From contig JALVOC010000019.1 of assembly GCA_027032075.1 (NCBI GenBank), positions 122,788-186,787 of the forward strand: 64,000 nt of DNA. Reading direction: 5' to 3'. This document shows, one piece after another, positions 1 through 9,169 of this stretch. The DNA is from Chromatiales bacterium (GTDB lineage Bacteria; Pseudomonadota; Gammaproteobacteria; UBA6429; Thiohalophilaceae). The notes beneath the pieces are model-generated. The model did not search any database. It saw only the letters and a program-made list of their open reading frames with translations, and had not been told where the DNA came from. Each line of letters starts with the position of its first letter. Positions within the stretch are counted from its first letter, which is position 1. The position numbers and the translations under genes are program-made.

Positions 1-1280
1 AGGCGGTCAACTTCCCGCTCGAGCGAATCCTCAAAGTATTTGCGGTTCATCAACTTGGTGAGGGGGTCGTGATTGGCCTGCCATTTGAGTTCTTCCTCCA
101 GCAGTTTGCGCATGGAAATATCGCGGAAGGCGATCACCGCGCCTTCCTCCTGCCCGTCGATGCGCAGAGGGAAAATAGTCAATTCCACCTGGATGGGTGT
201 GCCATCGGTGTGGGTGAACACCGATTCCACCGCGTGCAGTTCCAGTCCCTGCTCGATGGCCTGTTGCACCAGGGTGTTCTCCTTACAAATGAGTTGTCCT
301 GGTTCGCAGCTGCAATGGAACAGCATCGCAGGATTGTTGCCGATTAATTGTTTATCCTCGTCGTACCCAAGGATGTGGCGCACTGCCGGATTGACAAAGG
401 TGATCAGGCCTTCGCGATTGACCCCGTAGACGCCGTCACCAACCGAGGAAAGGATCCCCGCCAGGCGCAGGCGTTCCTCTTCGATGCGTTTGGTCATGCG
501 TACGGTGCGTTTCATTGCGGCAACGCGCGTGAGAAACAGATCGTCTGCCTCGTTTTTGAACATGCAATCCACCGCGCCGGCGTCCAGCGAGCTGGAAATC
601 ACCTTGTCCAGATAGGTGCTGGTCAGGATGGCGGTCATGATGGAAGAGGTGTAGGGATCGTCATGCAGTTTCCTGCACAACTCGTCGCCGGTCAACTCCG
701 GCATGAAGTAGTCAATGATCGCAATGTCAAAATGACTCTGCCTGGCTTTTTCCAGCCCCTCTTCCGCACAGGCTGCGGTTTCTGTGAGGTAACCGGCCTT
801 GTTCAGCAACCTGCGGAATTTGACGCGTGCTGTGGGTGAGTCGTCCACCAGCAGGATACGAATCGGCTCATCGTTATCCTGAGCCGTAACGGAATGAAAG
901 GACTCTTCGCAGGACAGCAGTTTGCGCAGGGTATGGGTGGCGTCCTTGTGGCTGTCCCATAAAAGCAGGGCGGTGTGCTTGCGGGCCGAGACCCATTCCA
1001 GCTTGGCGGGATCCGTTTCATGCGCCAGCACCAGCAACGGCAGCTCGCAGTAAGGTGCTTCGCTGAGCGTGGCCAGCAGTTCATCGGAACTGGCCAGGGT
1101 CTGGGTGGGCCAGCCAAGGATGATGGCGTCGTAGGTGGAAGTGTCGTGGCGCGTAAGCAGCTGTTGCAGGCCTTCCTCATATCCCGCTTTCACCGTGACT
1201 TCATAGTCACAATGCTGTAATTGCTTGTGCAGCGCATGGCGCAGGGTTGCCGATGTCTCGATAAACAGTACTCTGAACAT
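1..1280 (-). CDS. Response-regulator/PAS/GGDEF signalling protein (3' part outside window)
   Basis: The reading frame opens with ATG at 1280 and runs without a stop off the left edge, giving about 426 residues. An N-terminal REC-like domain (about 1-125) lacks the acidic pair and has Gly where the phospho-Asp should be (YDAIILGWPT), so it looks degenerate. A second REC domain (about 143-265) is canonical: ILLVDDS, IIDYFMPELTGDE, a Thr/Ser in AILTST and a Lys in CMFKNE. A PAS domain follows (GVYGVNREGLITFVNPAVR). The last visible residues, NHDPLTKLMNRKYFE, are the typical start of a GGDEF domain; the GGDEF motif itself is outside the window, so diguanylate cyclase activity is inferred. It is cytoplasmic and lies downstream of the cbb genes on the same strand but 235 bases away, so it is probably a separate transcription unit. 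Confidence 0.88.
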   Translation of the reverse strand, partial: MFRVLFIETSATLRHALHKQLQHCDYEVTVKAGYEEGLQQLLTRHDTSTYDAIILGWPTQTLASSDELLATLSEAPYCELPLLVLAHETDPAKLEWVSARKHTALLLWDSHKDATHTLRKLLSCEESFHSVTAQDNDEPIRILLVDDSPTARVKFRRLLNKAGYLTETAACAEEGLEKARQSHFDIAIIDYFMPELTGDELCRKLHDDPYTSSIMTAILTSTYLDKVISSSLDAGAVDCMFKNEADDLFLTRVAAMKRTVRMTKRIEEERLRLAGILSSVGDGVYGVNREGLITFVNPAVRHILGYDEDKQLIGNNPAMLFHCSCEPGQLICKENTLVQQAIEQGLELHAVESVFTHTDGTPIQVELTIFPLRIDGQEEGAVIAFRDISMRKLLEEELKWQANHDPLTKLMNRKYFEDSLEREVDR

Positions 1281-1515
1281 GGAGTGGTCAGCCTTTTATT
1301 TTGCCAGGCACTCCATGCCAATAATCATACTAAATTATTATATCGGATAATGTGTGAATTACTTGAAAATTTTTGTTAAAAACAGAATCAAAGAGCTTTG
1401 AAAATTTTTTCAATAACTTAGCGCGATATTTTTATGTGAAATATAAAGCCAGGAGGCGTGGAGACGGACGCCCCCTCGGGAACACGCAGAAAAAACCAGC
1501 CATGGACGGGAGGGG

Positions 1516-3792
1516 TTATTTTGTCAGGCTGGCGAAGAGGGTGGGCAGTTTTTCCGGTAATCTTTCCACGTGATCGATCACCATGTACTGCTTGCCGAAG
1601 ATCTCGGTGACATAGTCATCCGCACCCGGTTCGATGTTGGAGTCGAGGTTGATGCAGTAAGTGTAGATCCCTTGCTGATCCAGCTCCTGTACCGCCTTGC
1701 GGGTGTCTTCGATCAGCAGGCGCTGATCATTCACGTCGATGTCGGCCGGTTCACCGTCGGTCAGGACCAGCAACAGTTTCTTGTCGGTTTTCTGGTTGGC
1801 GAGGTAATGTGCGGCGTGCCGCAGGGCCGCCCCCATCCTCGTCGAGTAACCCGCTTCCAGGCAGGCGAGGCGGGCCTTGACCTCATCATTCCAATGTTCA
1901 CTGTAACCCTTGATATGCTGGTAACGCACTTCGTGCCGGGTGTTTGAGGAGAAGCCGGCAATGGCAAAGGGATCGCCAAGACGTTCGATCGCCCAGGAGA
2001 GCAGGGCAACCGCTTCCTGGCTGAGCTGCAGGATGGTTTGCTCACAGCCTTCCGGTGTCTCCTCGAGTGAGGCAGACAAATCGAGCAGCAGCATCACGGA
2101 AATATCACGCCCGTCATGGCGGTGGCTCATGTTGATGCGCGGATCGGGGGTGGTGCCGCTCTTGAAGTCGATCAGCGAACGGATGGCCACATCCAGATCC
2201 AGCTCACTGCCGTCCTCCTGGTAACGGATGCGCACATAGTTTTGCGGCTTGAGCATGTCCAGCATTTGTTTCAGGCGTTTGGCCAGGGCGCTGTGTTTTG
2301 CCAGTAACTTGTCGATGTCCCCCGGATCACCGGAAGGGTGCAGGGATTCGTACAGGCTGACCCAGTCAGGGCGGTAGGTTTTGGAATGGTAATCCCATTC
2401 CGGGTAATGGCGGGGCGGCAAACCCTCATCTTCCGGCTCCTCCGGTTCCTGCGGTTTTTCTTCGAGAAACATTTCCTCTTCATCGGCCATTTCGATGTAC
2501 AACCATAAGTGACGGTTGTCGTCGCGGTAATCGATCTCGGTATCCTTGAAATAAACGTTTGCTGTCAAATCCGCTTTCTGGCGTGTGCGGGTGATGAATT
2601 GGGTGGCCAGTTTCGCTATGTCTGCCGTGGTGGGTGCCCCCTGCTGCATCATTTCATGGAAGCGCTTGGCAAATTCGACAATCTGCGGGTTTTTGTAAGG
2701 ATGCGCCGGATTGAGCACGGCGTAGGAGAGCATCGTCAGACGATGACGAATGCAGGACTCGTTTTCCGGATCGCAATCGAACTCATCAGGAACAGGGTGC
2801 AGTGCGGTGAATATTTTCCGCAAGCCGGGATATTGTTGACAGGCCAGATAGTCCACGCGTGAATCTTCGAAGGTTTCGATTGCCTGACGTTGGAAAGGGC
2901 TGTAGTTGTCGGCAAATATGGAGGTGGTCCAGCGGCGGTGGGCGGCCATATGGGCCAGCAGTGCACGGTAGCGATCCAGTGCGGCGACTTTTACGCCATC
3001 CGCCGTTTCAATATCGTCGTAGACATCCGGTACGCGGATACCCAGGTTGTCATAGTAGGGCATGGGTTTGCGCAATTCATCAAAGCCACGCGAATAGGGC
3101 ACCAGGTGATCCTTGTCCCGCCAGCAAGCCTGTAAATATAAATCCAGTTTGCGCTGATGATCGGCAAACAAGGTGCCGTGGCGTTCGCGTTGCAGCATCG
3201 CGCGGCTGTCGGCGGTTTGCAGTTTGAAATAATCCTGTTGCCGTTCGGGGTGATCGTTGTAATTGCGAATGCCGTATTCGATCCAGTTTTTCAGGCCCTC
3301 GAGGGAAAGTTGGTTGAGCAGCGAGGGCATTTGCTCGAGCAGATCGGGGAGCCCGGGACTGGGGATAGTGGTATGAAAACCATGAATGGAACCGGAGGTG
3401 CGTTCCATCATGTCGAACACGATATCGAGGTAATGCTGGAACTGCTCGCGGCTGCCGAGACGGCGCGCGGCTTCCGGCAGGGATTGCAGGAAAGAGATAA
3501 TGGCCTTGCCGTTGGGGCTGCGCGACATGGACCAGACCGCCTGGGAGACGATTTTCAGCGTTTCCTCACCCAGGCGGTGTGCAATCTCTGGCATTTCCTC
3601 CAGATAGACGAGCACGGGCTCCACCCCGCGGCCGATCATGCACACCAGGGATGCGCCATCCAGGTAGTCCTTGACGCCCTGTTCACTGAGCAGCCGCAGC
3701 GCTTCTTCCAGGCAGTCTTCAAAGACCTCATCGAGCAGCTTGAAGTTGCACTTCAACTCTTCCCGGTAAAGCTGTAATTCGTCAGTGTTCAT
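1516..3792 (-). CDS. cbbO: RuBisCO activase subunit CbbO (von Willebrand factor A domain)
   Basis: About 758 residues. CbbO is the adaptor partner of the AAA+ protein CbbQ; the CbbQO complex removes inhibitory sugar phosphates from RuBisCO. A C-terminal VWA domain is visible, with the MIDAS motif DLSAS in VMLLLDLSASLEE and a second metal-binding segment, LLVLTDGEPADIDV. An acidic stretch (EMADEEEMFLEEKPQEPEEPEDEG) lies before it. I chose the ATG at 3792 (MNTDELQLYREEL); an in-frame TTG at 3834 would add 14 residues with no better ribosome site. It follows cbbQ by about 74 bases and is the last gene of cbbM-cbbQ-cbbO. In characterised bacteria the Q2O2 isoform serves form II RuBisCO, which fits the neighbour cbbM. 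Confidence 0.93.
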   Translation of the reverse strand: MNTDELQLYREELKCNFKLLDEVFEDCLEEALRLLSEQGVKDYLDGASLVCMIGRGVEPVLVYLEEMPEIAHRLGEETLKIVSQAVWSMSRSPNGKAIISFLQSLPEAARRLGSREQFQHYLDIVFDMMERTSGSIHGFHTTIPSPGLPDLLEQMPSLLNQLSLEGLKNWIEYGIRNYNDHPERQQDYFKLQTADSRAMLQRERHGTLFADHQRKLDLYLQACWRDKDHLVPYSRGFDELRKPMPYYDNLGIRVPDVYDDIETADGVKVAALDRYRALLAHMAAHRRWTTSIFADNYSPFQRQAIETFEDSRVDYLACQQYPGLRKIFTALHPVPDEFDCDPENESCIRHRLTMLSYAVLNPAHPYKNPQIVEFAKRFHEMMQQGAPTTADIAKLATQFITRTRQKADLTANVYFKDTEIDYRDDNRHLWLYIEMADEEEMFLEEKPQEPEEPEDEGLPPRHYPEWDYHSKTYRPDWVSLYESLHPSGDPGDIDKLLAKHSALAKRLKQMLDMLKPQNYVRIRYQEDGSELDLDVAIRSLIDFKSGTTPDPRINMSHRHDGRDISVMLLLDLSASLEETPEGCEQTILQLSQEAVALLSWAIERLGDPFAIAGFSSNTRHEVRYQHIKGYSEHWNDEVKARLACLEAGYSTRMGAALRHAAHYLANQKTDKKLLLVLTDGEPADIDVNDQRLLIEDTRKAVQELDQQGIYTYCINLDSNIEPGADDYVTEIFGKQYMVIDHVERLPEKLPTLFASLTK

Positions 3793-3866
3793 GGTTTGTT
3801 TAATTGCATGAGGGCGCAGGTGAAATTGAAACAAAAAGCTTTGTGCACCCCACGGTTACTCAGGGA

Positions 3867-4676
3867 TTAAACAAAGACCGTATCAATCGCATGATCCAGT
3901 GTGCTGCGAATGTCTGCATCATCCGTAATGGGACGTACCAGCGCCATGCGGCAGGCATCGGCCGGGCGAATGCCCTGGTTTATCAGGCTGGCCGCATAGA
4001 CCAGCAGGCGGGTGGAGATCCCTTCATCCAGGCCGTGGCCTTTGAGGTTGCGTGCGGTTTCCCCGATCTTCACCAGTTTGCCCGCGGTGTCCTCGTCAAC
4101 GCCGGTTTCCTCCACGATGATGCCAATTTCCACCTCGGCGGGGGCGTAATCGAAATCCAGGCCGACAAAACGCTGCTTGGTGGACTGTTTCAGATCTTTC
4201 ATCAGGCTCTGATAGCCGGGGTTGTAGGAGATCACCAGTTGAAAATCCGGGTGGGCCTTGACCAGTTCGCCTTTTTTATCCAGTGGCAGGGTACGGCGGT
4301 GATCGGTCAAGGGGTGGATCACCACGGTGGTATCCTGGCGCGCTTCGACGATTTCATCCAGATAACAAATTGCGCCGATGCGTGCCGCCGTGGTGAGAGG
4401 ACCATCCTGCCAGCGGGTGCCGTCCTTATCCAGCAGAAAACGTCCCACCAGATCCGAAGCCGTCATGTCTTCGTTACAGGCTACCGTAATCAAAGGTTTG
4501 TGCAGTTTCCAGGCCATGTATTCCACGAAACGGGATTTACCGCAGCCTGTGGGTCCCTTGATGATGACAGGCAAGCGTGCGGCATAAGCGGCCTCATAGA
4601 GTGCGATTTCGTTTTCCTGCTGTTGGTAAAAAGGTTCTGCAGTGATTTCGTGTTGTGCAATGTCAATGTTGCTCAT
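3867..4676 (-). CDS. cbbQ: RuBisCO activase AAA+ ATPase CbbQ
   Basis: 269 residues, a normal length for the NorQ/CbbQ branch of MoxR-type AAA+ ATPases. Walker A is [10 protein letters not shown] near residue 40, Walker B is ICYLDEI near residue 105, and a sensor-1-like ISYNPGYQ follows. CbbQ forms hexamers that bind CbbO and remodel inhibited RuBisCO using ATP. It lies between cbbM and cbbO on the same strand. An intrinsic terminator sits in the 136-base gap after cbbM, so cbbQO is probably transcribed at a lower level than cbbM by read-through. Confidence 0.95.
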   Translation of the reverse strand: MSNIDIAQHEITAEPFYQQQENEIALYEAAYAARLPVIIKGPTGCGKSRFVEYMAWKLHKPLITVACNEDMTASDLVGRFLLDKDGTRWQDGPLTTAARIGAICYLDEIVEARQDTTVVIHPLTDHRRTLPLDKKGELVKAHPDFQLVISYNPGYQSLMKDLKQSTKQRFVGLDFDYAPAEVEIGIIVEETGVDEDTAGKLVKIGETARNLKGHGLDEGISTRLLVYAASLINQGIRPADACRMALVRPITDDADIRSTLDHAIDTVFV

Positions 4677-4763
4677 GTCTCTGATCCGTTTGCCATAGAA
4701 TTGATGCAGCGGTGGTTCCGTTGTAAAACCCGAGTGACTATATCAGGTTAAGGGGTGCTGGAA

Positions 4764-4794
4764 AAAAAACCCCCGCACGGAGGCGAGGGTTTTA
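4764..4794 (-). terminator. Intrinsic terminator between cbbM and cbbQ
   Basis: Read on the minus strand, a GC-rich hairpin with arms AAAACCCTCGC and GCGGGGGTTTT ends in a run of eight T. It lies 18 bases past the cbbM stop and before cbbQ. Its position inside the operon suggests partial termination that gives much more RuBisCO than activase; that role is inferred. Confidence 0.8.
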
Positions 4795-4812
4795 TTCCGT
4801 CAGACCACCGGC

Positions 4813-6198
4813 CTATTTGTGTACGCCCAGCTTGTCTCTCCAGCCCGGGAAGAGCTTGTCGGCATCGTGCGGGAAGGATTCGAACGCACGGGCGAATTCC
4901 TTGTGTTCCTTCGCCCATTCGATAGGATCCGCACCTGCTTTCCAGCACTCGTAGGCCTGCCGCAGGGAGATGGCGCCCGCTGCCGGGCTGTCGATGTGGC
5001 CGTAGGAACCGCCGCCAGCAGTGTTGATGACATTGGCGTGGCCCAGGTTTTCGAAGAAACCGGGCAGGCGCAGTGCGTTCATCCCGCCGGAGATGATCGG
5101 CGTGGTGGGCTTCATGCCATACCATTCCTGGTGGTAGACCGGACCATCACAGGAATCACGCTCGATCATGTAAGCGATAATGCGATCGTCTGCTTCCCCT
5201 TCCATCTTGCCGTAGCCCATGGTGCCGACATGGATACCGGAAGCACCCTGCAGGCGGGACATTTTCGCCAGCACGAAAGCGGTGTAACCACGCTTGGAAC
5301 TCGGCGAGGTGACCATACCGTGGCCGGCACGGTGGTAGTGCAGGTACTGGTTCGGGTACTGACGGCGGGCGGTGGTGACCATACCCGGGCCGCCGACGAA
5401 ACCATCGACCAGGAAGGCAACCTTGTCGGCGTCTTCGCCGAAGGTTTCCAGGATGTAATCGGCGCGGGCGCACATTTCAAAATGGTCGTCGGCAGTGATG
5501 TTGGCCGAGAACAGTTTGGCCTGCCCGGTTTCGTCCTGGGCGCGCTTCATTGCGTCGGCCACCAGCGGGATCACCTTCTTGGTCGGGGCGAATACCTGGT
5601 TGCCCTGCGGCTCGTCGTTCTTGATGAAGTCACCACCCAGCCAGAACTGGTAGGCGGCCTCGGCGAATGGCTCGGGACGCAGGCCCAGCTTGGGTTTGAT
5701 GATGGTGCCAGCGATGTAACCGCCATCCTTGATCGGACGGCCGAGGATGCGCCACATGTCGGAGATGTCCTTTGACGGACCGTCGAACAGCTGGATGGCG
5801 CGCGGCGGCATGTAAAAATCGATCATCTTGGCGTGTTCGATATCGCCCATGCCCTGGTTGTTACCGATGGTGAGGGTGAGGAAGGAGACCAGCATCATAC
5901 GGCCATCGATTATGTTGCGATCGAACAGATCCAGCGGATAGGCGATGCGCATGTCCTCGGTGGCCTCGTCGATGTGATAGACGAGCGCGTCCACCCCTTT
6001 GGTGAATTCGTCGGTGGTGCAGACTTCCACGTTGGTGCCGGTGGAAGACTCTGCGGCGAAATGGGCAGCGGCTTCCAGGTAGCCGAAGCCGGTCTTCGGC
6101 TTCATCTTGTAAGCACACAGAATGTAATTACCGCTTGCGATCAGATCCTCTTCCTTCAGGCTGAGGTCTGCGTAACGACTCGATTGGTCTAATGCCAT
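4813..6198 (-). CDS. cbbM: Form II ribulose-1,5-bisphosphate carboxylase/oxygenase
   Basis: 461 residues, close to the 466 of the Rhodospirillum rubrum enzyme. It carboxylates ribulose bisphosphate to two 3-phosphoglycerates in the Calvin cycle. The form II active-site segment [14 protein letters not shown] is intact; it holds the lysine that is carbamylated and the Mg2+ ligands Asp and Glu. The N-terminus [12 protein letters not shown] is also typical of form II. No small-subunit gene is present, as expected for this form, and a homodimer or a multimer of dimers is likely. The gene heads cbbM-cbbQ-cbbO and is divergent from cbbR across a 182-base control region. A GGAG-like ribosome site (AGGAGATGC) precedes the ATG. 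Confidence 0.98.
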   Translation of the reverse strand: MALDQSSRYADLSLKEEDLIASGNYILCAYKMKPKTGFGYLEAAAHFAAESSTGTNVEVCTTDEFTKGVDALVYHIDEATEDMRIAYPLDLFDRNIIDGRMMLVSFLTLTIGNNQGMGDIEHAKMIDFYMPPRAIQLFDGPSKDISDMWRILGRPIKDGGYIAGTIIKPKLGLRPEPFAEAAYQFWLGGDFIKNDEPQGNQVFAPTKKVIPLVADAMKRAQDETGQAKLFSANITADDHFEMCARADYILETFGEDADKVAFLVDGFVGGPGMVTTARRQYPNQYLHYHRAGHGMVTSPSSKRGYTAFVLAKMSRLQGASGIHVGTMGYGKMEGEADDRIIAYMIERDSCDGPVYHQEWYGMKPTTPIISGGMNALRLPGFFENLGHANVINTAGGGSYGHIDSPAAGAISLRQAYECWKAGADPIEWAKEHKEFARAFESFPHDADKLFPGWRDKLGVHK

Positions 6199-6345
6199 TT
6201 TGCATCTCCTGGTTTCATTGTTTCGTAAATTCTGTCTCGGGGCCGGGAATTTCAGACTCGCCGATTTGTTTCGATGCCGTGCTGGTGTCTGGTCCCGGCG
6301 TCAGCATGGTTTGCGACTATACGGGGGATGATGCATAATTAAAAC

Positions 6346-6358
6346 TCAAATATTTTGA
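6346..6358. promoter_or_regulatory. Candidate CbbR operator (T-N11-A palindrome)
   Basis: TCAAATATTTTGA has perfect 5-base arms around a TAT centre and fits the T-N11-A rule for LysR-type regulators. It lies in the divergent cbbM/cbbR intergenic region, 23 bases before the cbbR start and about 150 before cbbM. That is where CbbR operators are normally found. A wider inverted repeat, ATGCATAA (6331-6338) and TTATGCAT (6379-6386), brackets it. Confidence 0.65.
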
Positions 6359-6380
6359 TTGAAACGATAAGTTAAACCTT

Positions 6381-7289
6381 ATGCATATTACATTTCGCCA
6401 ACTGGAGGTTTTTGAGGCCGTAGCGCGGCATCTGAGCTACACCCAGGCGGCCAACGAGCTGCATCTCAGCCAGCCGGCAGTCTCTATGCAAATCAAGCAG
6501 TTAGAAGAAAATACCGGCCTGCCGCTGTTCGAGCAACTGGGCAAGCAGACCTACCTGACCGAAGCGGGAAAAGAGATGTATCACTATTGCCGGAGTATCG
6601 CCCAGCAGCTGGACGAAGCCGAGGAGGTGCTGCAGCAGCTCAAAGGGGTACAGCGAGGCCGGCTCGATATCTCGGTGGCGAGTACCGCCAACTATTTCGC
6701 CACCCGTCTGCTGGCGGCATTTGCCAAGCAGTATCCGGGCACCAGCTTCACCCTGGATGTCACCAATCGCGAGACCCTGCTGCGCCAGCTGGAGAACAAC
6801 GAGAAAGACATGGTGATCATGGGCAAGCCACCGGAGGAGATGGAGCTGGTAGCAGTGGAGTTTATGGAGAATCCGCTGGTCATTATTGCGCCGCCGGATC
6901 ATTCCCTCACCGCGGAGAAGCAGATCCCGCTGTCCCGTTTGCAGCAGGAGACTTTCGTGGTGCGCGAACGGGGATCAGGCACACGGATCGCAATGGAGCG
7001 CTTTTTTGCGGAACATGGGGTGGAGCTGACCACCGGTATGGAAATGACCAGTAACGAGGCGATCAAGCAGGCGGTGGAGGCCGGTCTGGGGCTGGGGATC
7101 GTGTCCGTTTACACCATGGAGCTGGAACTGGAGGCGCGGCGACTGGCGCTGCTGGATGTGGAGGATTTCCCCATTCTGCGGCACTGGTACATGGTGCACC
7201 GAAAAGGCAAACGGCTTACGCCGGTCGCAGAAGCCTTCAAAACGTTTGTCCTGCGTGAGGCGGCTTCACTGATTTCCCGCTTTGGTTGA
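6381..7289 (+). CDS. cbbR: LysR-type transcriptional regulator CbbR
   Basis: 302 residues. The N-terminal winged helix-turn-helix is clear (FRQLEVFEAVARHLSYTQAA, then LSQPAVSMQIKQLEE). The C-terminal periplasmic-binding-protein-like effector domain spans about 90-290. CbbR activates Calvin-cycle genes and typically senses metabolites such as NADPH or phosphorylated sugars. The assignment rests on the LysR fold plus its divergent position to cbbM. The ATG at 6381 is itself part of the TTATGCAT arm of an inverted repeat, which could allow autorepression. Confidence 0.93.
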   Translation: MHITFRQLEVFEAVARHLSYTQAANELHLSQPAVSMQIKQLEENTGLPLFEQLGKQTYLTEAGKEMYHYCRSIAQQLDEAEEVLQQLKGVQRGRLDISVASTANYFATRLLAAFAKQYPGTSFTLDVTNRETLLRQLENNEKDMVIMGKPPEEMELVAVEFMENPLVIIAPPDHSLTAEKQIPLSRLQQETFVVRERGSGTRIAMERFFAEHGVELTTGMEMTSNEAIKQAVEAGLGLGIVSVYTMELELEARRLALLDVEDFPILRHWYMVHRKGKRLTPVAEAFKTFVLREAASLISRFG

Positions 7290-7574
7290 CGATCCGGCAA
7301 CCGCTGCCATGCATGGTAACATATGGATTATCCGGCGGGTGACCGCTTGTTGTGCAAAATACCGTAATAACACCGCCGGGAGATGAACTTAAGCCTGTTC
7401 ATGTTGCCTTATCGATGTGAGATCAGCACGCCGAGTTGCCGCCCGCGGGATTTTGGGTGAGGGTGAGACAAATGACGGGTGATGGCACAGGTGGTGTTTG
7501 CCCATACCGCAAGTTGTGCGGCAGGCGTTATACTTCGCACCAGGTTCATTCTTAAAAATTATACGGAGACGATC

Positions 7575-7961
7575 ATGTACGGATTCAGTACCAAAGTAGC
7601 AGCAGGGTTTGACGAAGCAGTGGAGAAAGTCACTGCCGCTTTGCAGGAAGAAGGGTTTGGCGTTTTGACCGAGATCGATGTCAAGGCAGTATTGAAAAAG
7701 AAGCTCGATGTGGACAAGCGCCCCTATAAAATCCTGGGTGCCTGTAACCCGGTTCTGGCAAACAAGGCATTGACGGCCGAACCGGATATCGGCCTGCTGC
7801 TGCCCTGTAATGTCGTGGTGCGGGAAGAGGAAGATGGCAGCATTACCGTGGCCTTCATGGATCCTTCAGCGGTGCTGACACTGGTGGAACAGGAAGGCAT
7901 TGCCGAACTGGCAGGCGAAGTCAAAGCCAAGTTGGAGCGGGTTCGTGACAGCCTGAACTGA
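7575..7961 (+). CDS. DUF302 domain protein
   Basis: 128 residues, starting at the ATG at 7575 behind a CGGAG ribosome site; longer in-frame starts upstream have no such site. The whole protein is one DUF302 domain ([28 protein letters not shown]... then [20 protein letters not shown]). There is no signal peptide or membrane segment, so it is probably cytoplasmic. The biochemical role of DUF302 is not settled. In sulfur oxidisers such genes often occur near redox or metal genes. It is a single-gene unit closed by a strong terminator. Confidence 0.9.
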   Translation: MYGFSTKVAAGFDEAVEKVTAALQEEGFGVLTEIDVKAVLKKKLDVDKRPYKILGACNPVLANKALTAEPDIGLLLPCNVVVREEEDGSITVAFMDPSAVLTLVEQEGIAELAGEVKAKLERVRDSLN

Positions 7962-7990
7962 TTTTGCAGGATTGATTCCTTCATTTGAGA

Positions 7991-8020
7991 AACGGCCTCC
8001 TTGATGAGGCCGTTTTTTAT
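7991..8020 (+). terminator. Intrinsic terminator after the DUF302 gene
   Basis: The arms AACGGCCTC and GAGGCCGTT are perfect 9-base complements with a 6-base loop, followed by TTTTTAT. The hairpin starts 30 bases after the DUF302 stop codon. Confidence 0.92.
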
Positions 8021-8131
8021 TTGGTGATGAGCAGGGTTGCACGAAAGTTGAGCGGTGAGGCAGTCCTTCCGGAATGGTTGCCGGTGGTGGGCATCGCAAG
8101 GAATGAAAACCGCGGCTGGATTTTCTGTTTC

Positions 8132-8147
8132 TTAACGGCCTCTTTAC
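8132..8147 (+). promoter_or_regulatory. TTAAC-N6-TTTAC direct repeat upstream of the response regulator
   Basis: Two half-sites, TTAAC and TTTAC, lie 11 bases apart, the helical spacing used by OmpR/PhoB-family regulators. Similar repeats precede trkH and the permease-nhaD operon. It lies about 155 bases before the response-regulator ATG and may mediate autoregulation. The rest of 7962-8301 shows only the DUF302 terminator. Confidence 0.4.
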
Positions 8148-8301
8148 ATAAGTGAAGGTAGACTCAAAGAGCTGCAAAGCAACCTCAACTCCGGGTCGTT
8201 GCGTTGGAGATCGAACTGTTCAACATACCGGGGCAGCTGGGATCCGGCGGGTGGATGCCACGATTCGCAGTGGCTGAGGCGCGTGCCAGACGGAGGTGAC
8301 C

Positions 8302-8994
8302 ATGCATATTCTGTTGATTGAAGATAATCCCGATCTCGTTGCCAACCTGTGTGATTTTTTGCAGCCGTTGGGTTATGAGGTGGAGGCGGCGTATGATGCA
8401 GTGAGCGGGTTACGCATTGCCGGAGAAAAGGAGTATGACGCAATCGTACTTGATCTGACGCTGCCCGGGATGGATGGCCTGGAAGTCTGTCGTCGTCTGC
8501 GGGATGACGGGGATGATACGCCCATCCTGATACTTTCTGCACGTGACACGCTGGATGACAAACTGCAGGGTTTTGCCTGCGGAGCGGATGACTATCTGGT
8601 AAAATCCTTTGCCATGCAGGAACTGGAGGCACGCCTGAAAGCCATGGTGCGGCGTGCCCGCAACGGGCGATCCCACGAACTTCTGCGCGTGGCGGATCTT
8701 GTTTTCGATACGACCACCTTGCAGGTGGAACGGGCCGGAAAATCCATTACCCTGCCGCCCATACCCCTGAAGATACTGACACTGTTACTCAGGCAGTCAC
8801 CACGGGTGGTGACACGAGGGGAGATCGTGCGTCGTATCTGGGGTAATATCAAGCCGGATAGTGATGCATTGCGGGCACATATGTCGGTGCTGCGAGCGGC
8901 GATCGACAGGCCTTTTTCGAAATCCTTGCTGAGAACGGTGCATGGCATCGGCTACCAGGTGGTAACGCCTGATGAGGTGGATGATCAGCGATAA
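8302..8994 (+). CDS. Orphan OmpR-family response regulator
   Basis: 231 residues from the ATG at 8302, directly behind GGAGG; an in-frame GTG at 8296 is less likely. The REC domain (1-115) has Glu7/Asp8, phospho-acceptor Asp51 (AIVLDLTLPG), the Ser-Ala switch region (LILSARD) and Lys101. The residue after that Lys is Ser instead of the nearly invariant Pro (DDYLVKSF). The C-terminal winged helix (about 130-225) ends in the usual LLRTVHGIGYQV. No histidine kinase is encoded beside it, so its partner must be elsewhere. It is followed by trkH, and matching TTAAC repeats suggest it controls cation transport genes; that link is inferred. Confidence 0.93.
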   Translation: MHILLIEDNPDLVANLCDFLQPLGYEVEAAYDAVSGLRIAGEKEYDAIVLDLTLPGMDGLEVCRRLRDDGDDTPILILSARDTLDDKLQGFACGADDYLVKSFAMQELEARLKAMVRRARNGRSHELLRVADLVFDTTTLQVERAGKSITLPPIPLKILTLLLRQSPRVVTRGEIVRRIWGNIKPDSDALRAHMSVLRAAIDRPFSKSLLRTVHGIGYQVVTPDEVDDQR

Positions 8995-9089
8995 TGCCTG
9001 CCCGTCGGCTGATTCCATTCACACTCTGTATTTCGCCTTAAAGCCGGGGGAGGTTTTTTCTCATGCCACTTTTTCTGTTTACTGAAAGC

Positions 9090-9116
9090 TTTACTCTTTA
9101 TTAACATTATCTTAAC
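9090..9116 (+). promoter_or_regulatory. Triple TTAAC-type direct repeat upstream of trkH
   Basis: TTTAC (9090), TTAAC (9101) and TTAAC (9112) are spaced exactly 11 bases apart and end 53 bases before the trkH start. The core ATTAACATTATCTTAACC matches 16 of 18 bases with the segment before the permease-nhaD operon. It is the best-formed of three such sites and a plausible binding site for the adjacent OmpR-type regulator. Confidence 0.5.
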
Positions 9117-9169
9117 CAGGCTAATCTTAATATTTACATTTTCTGAGAATTTGAAAGCTGCTGGCTGGC

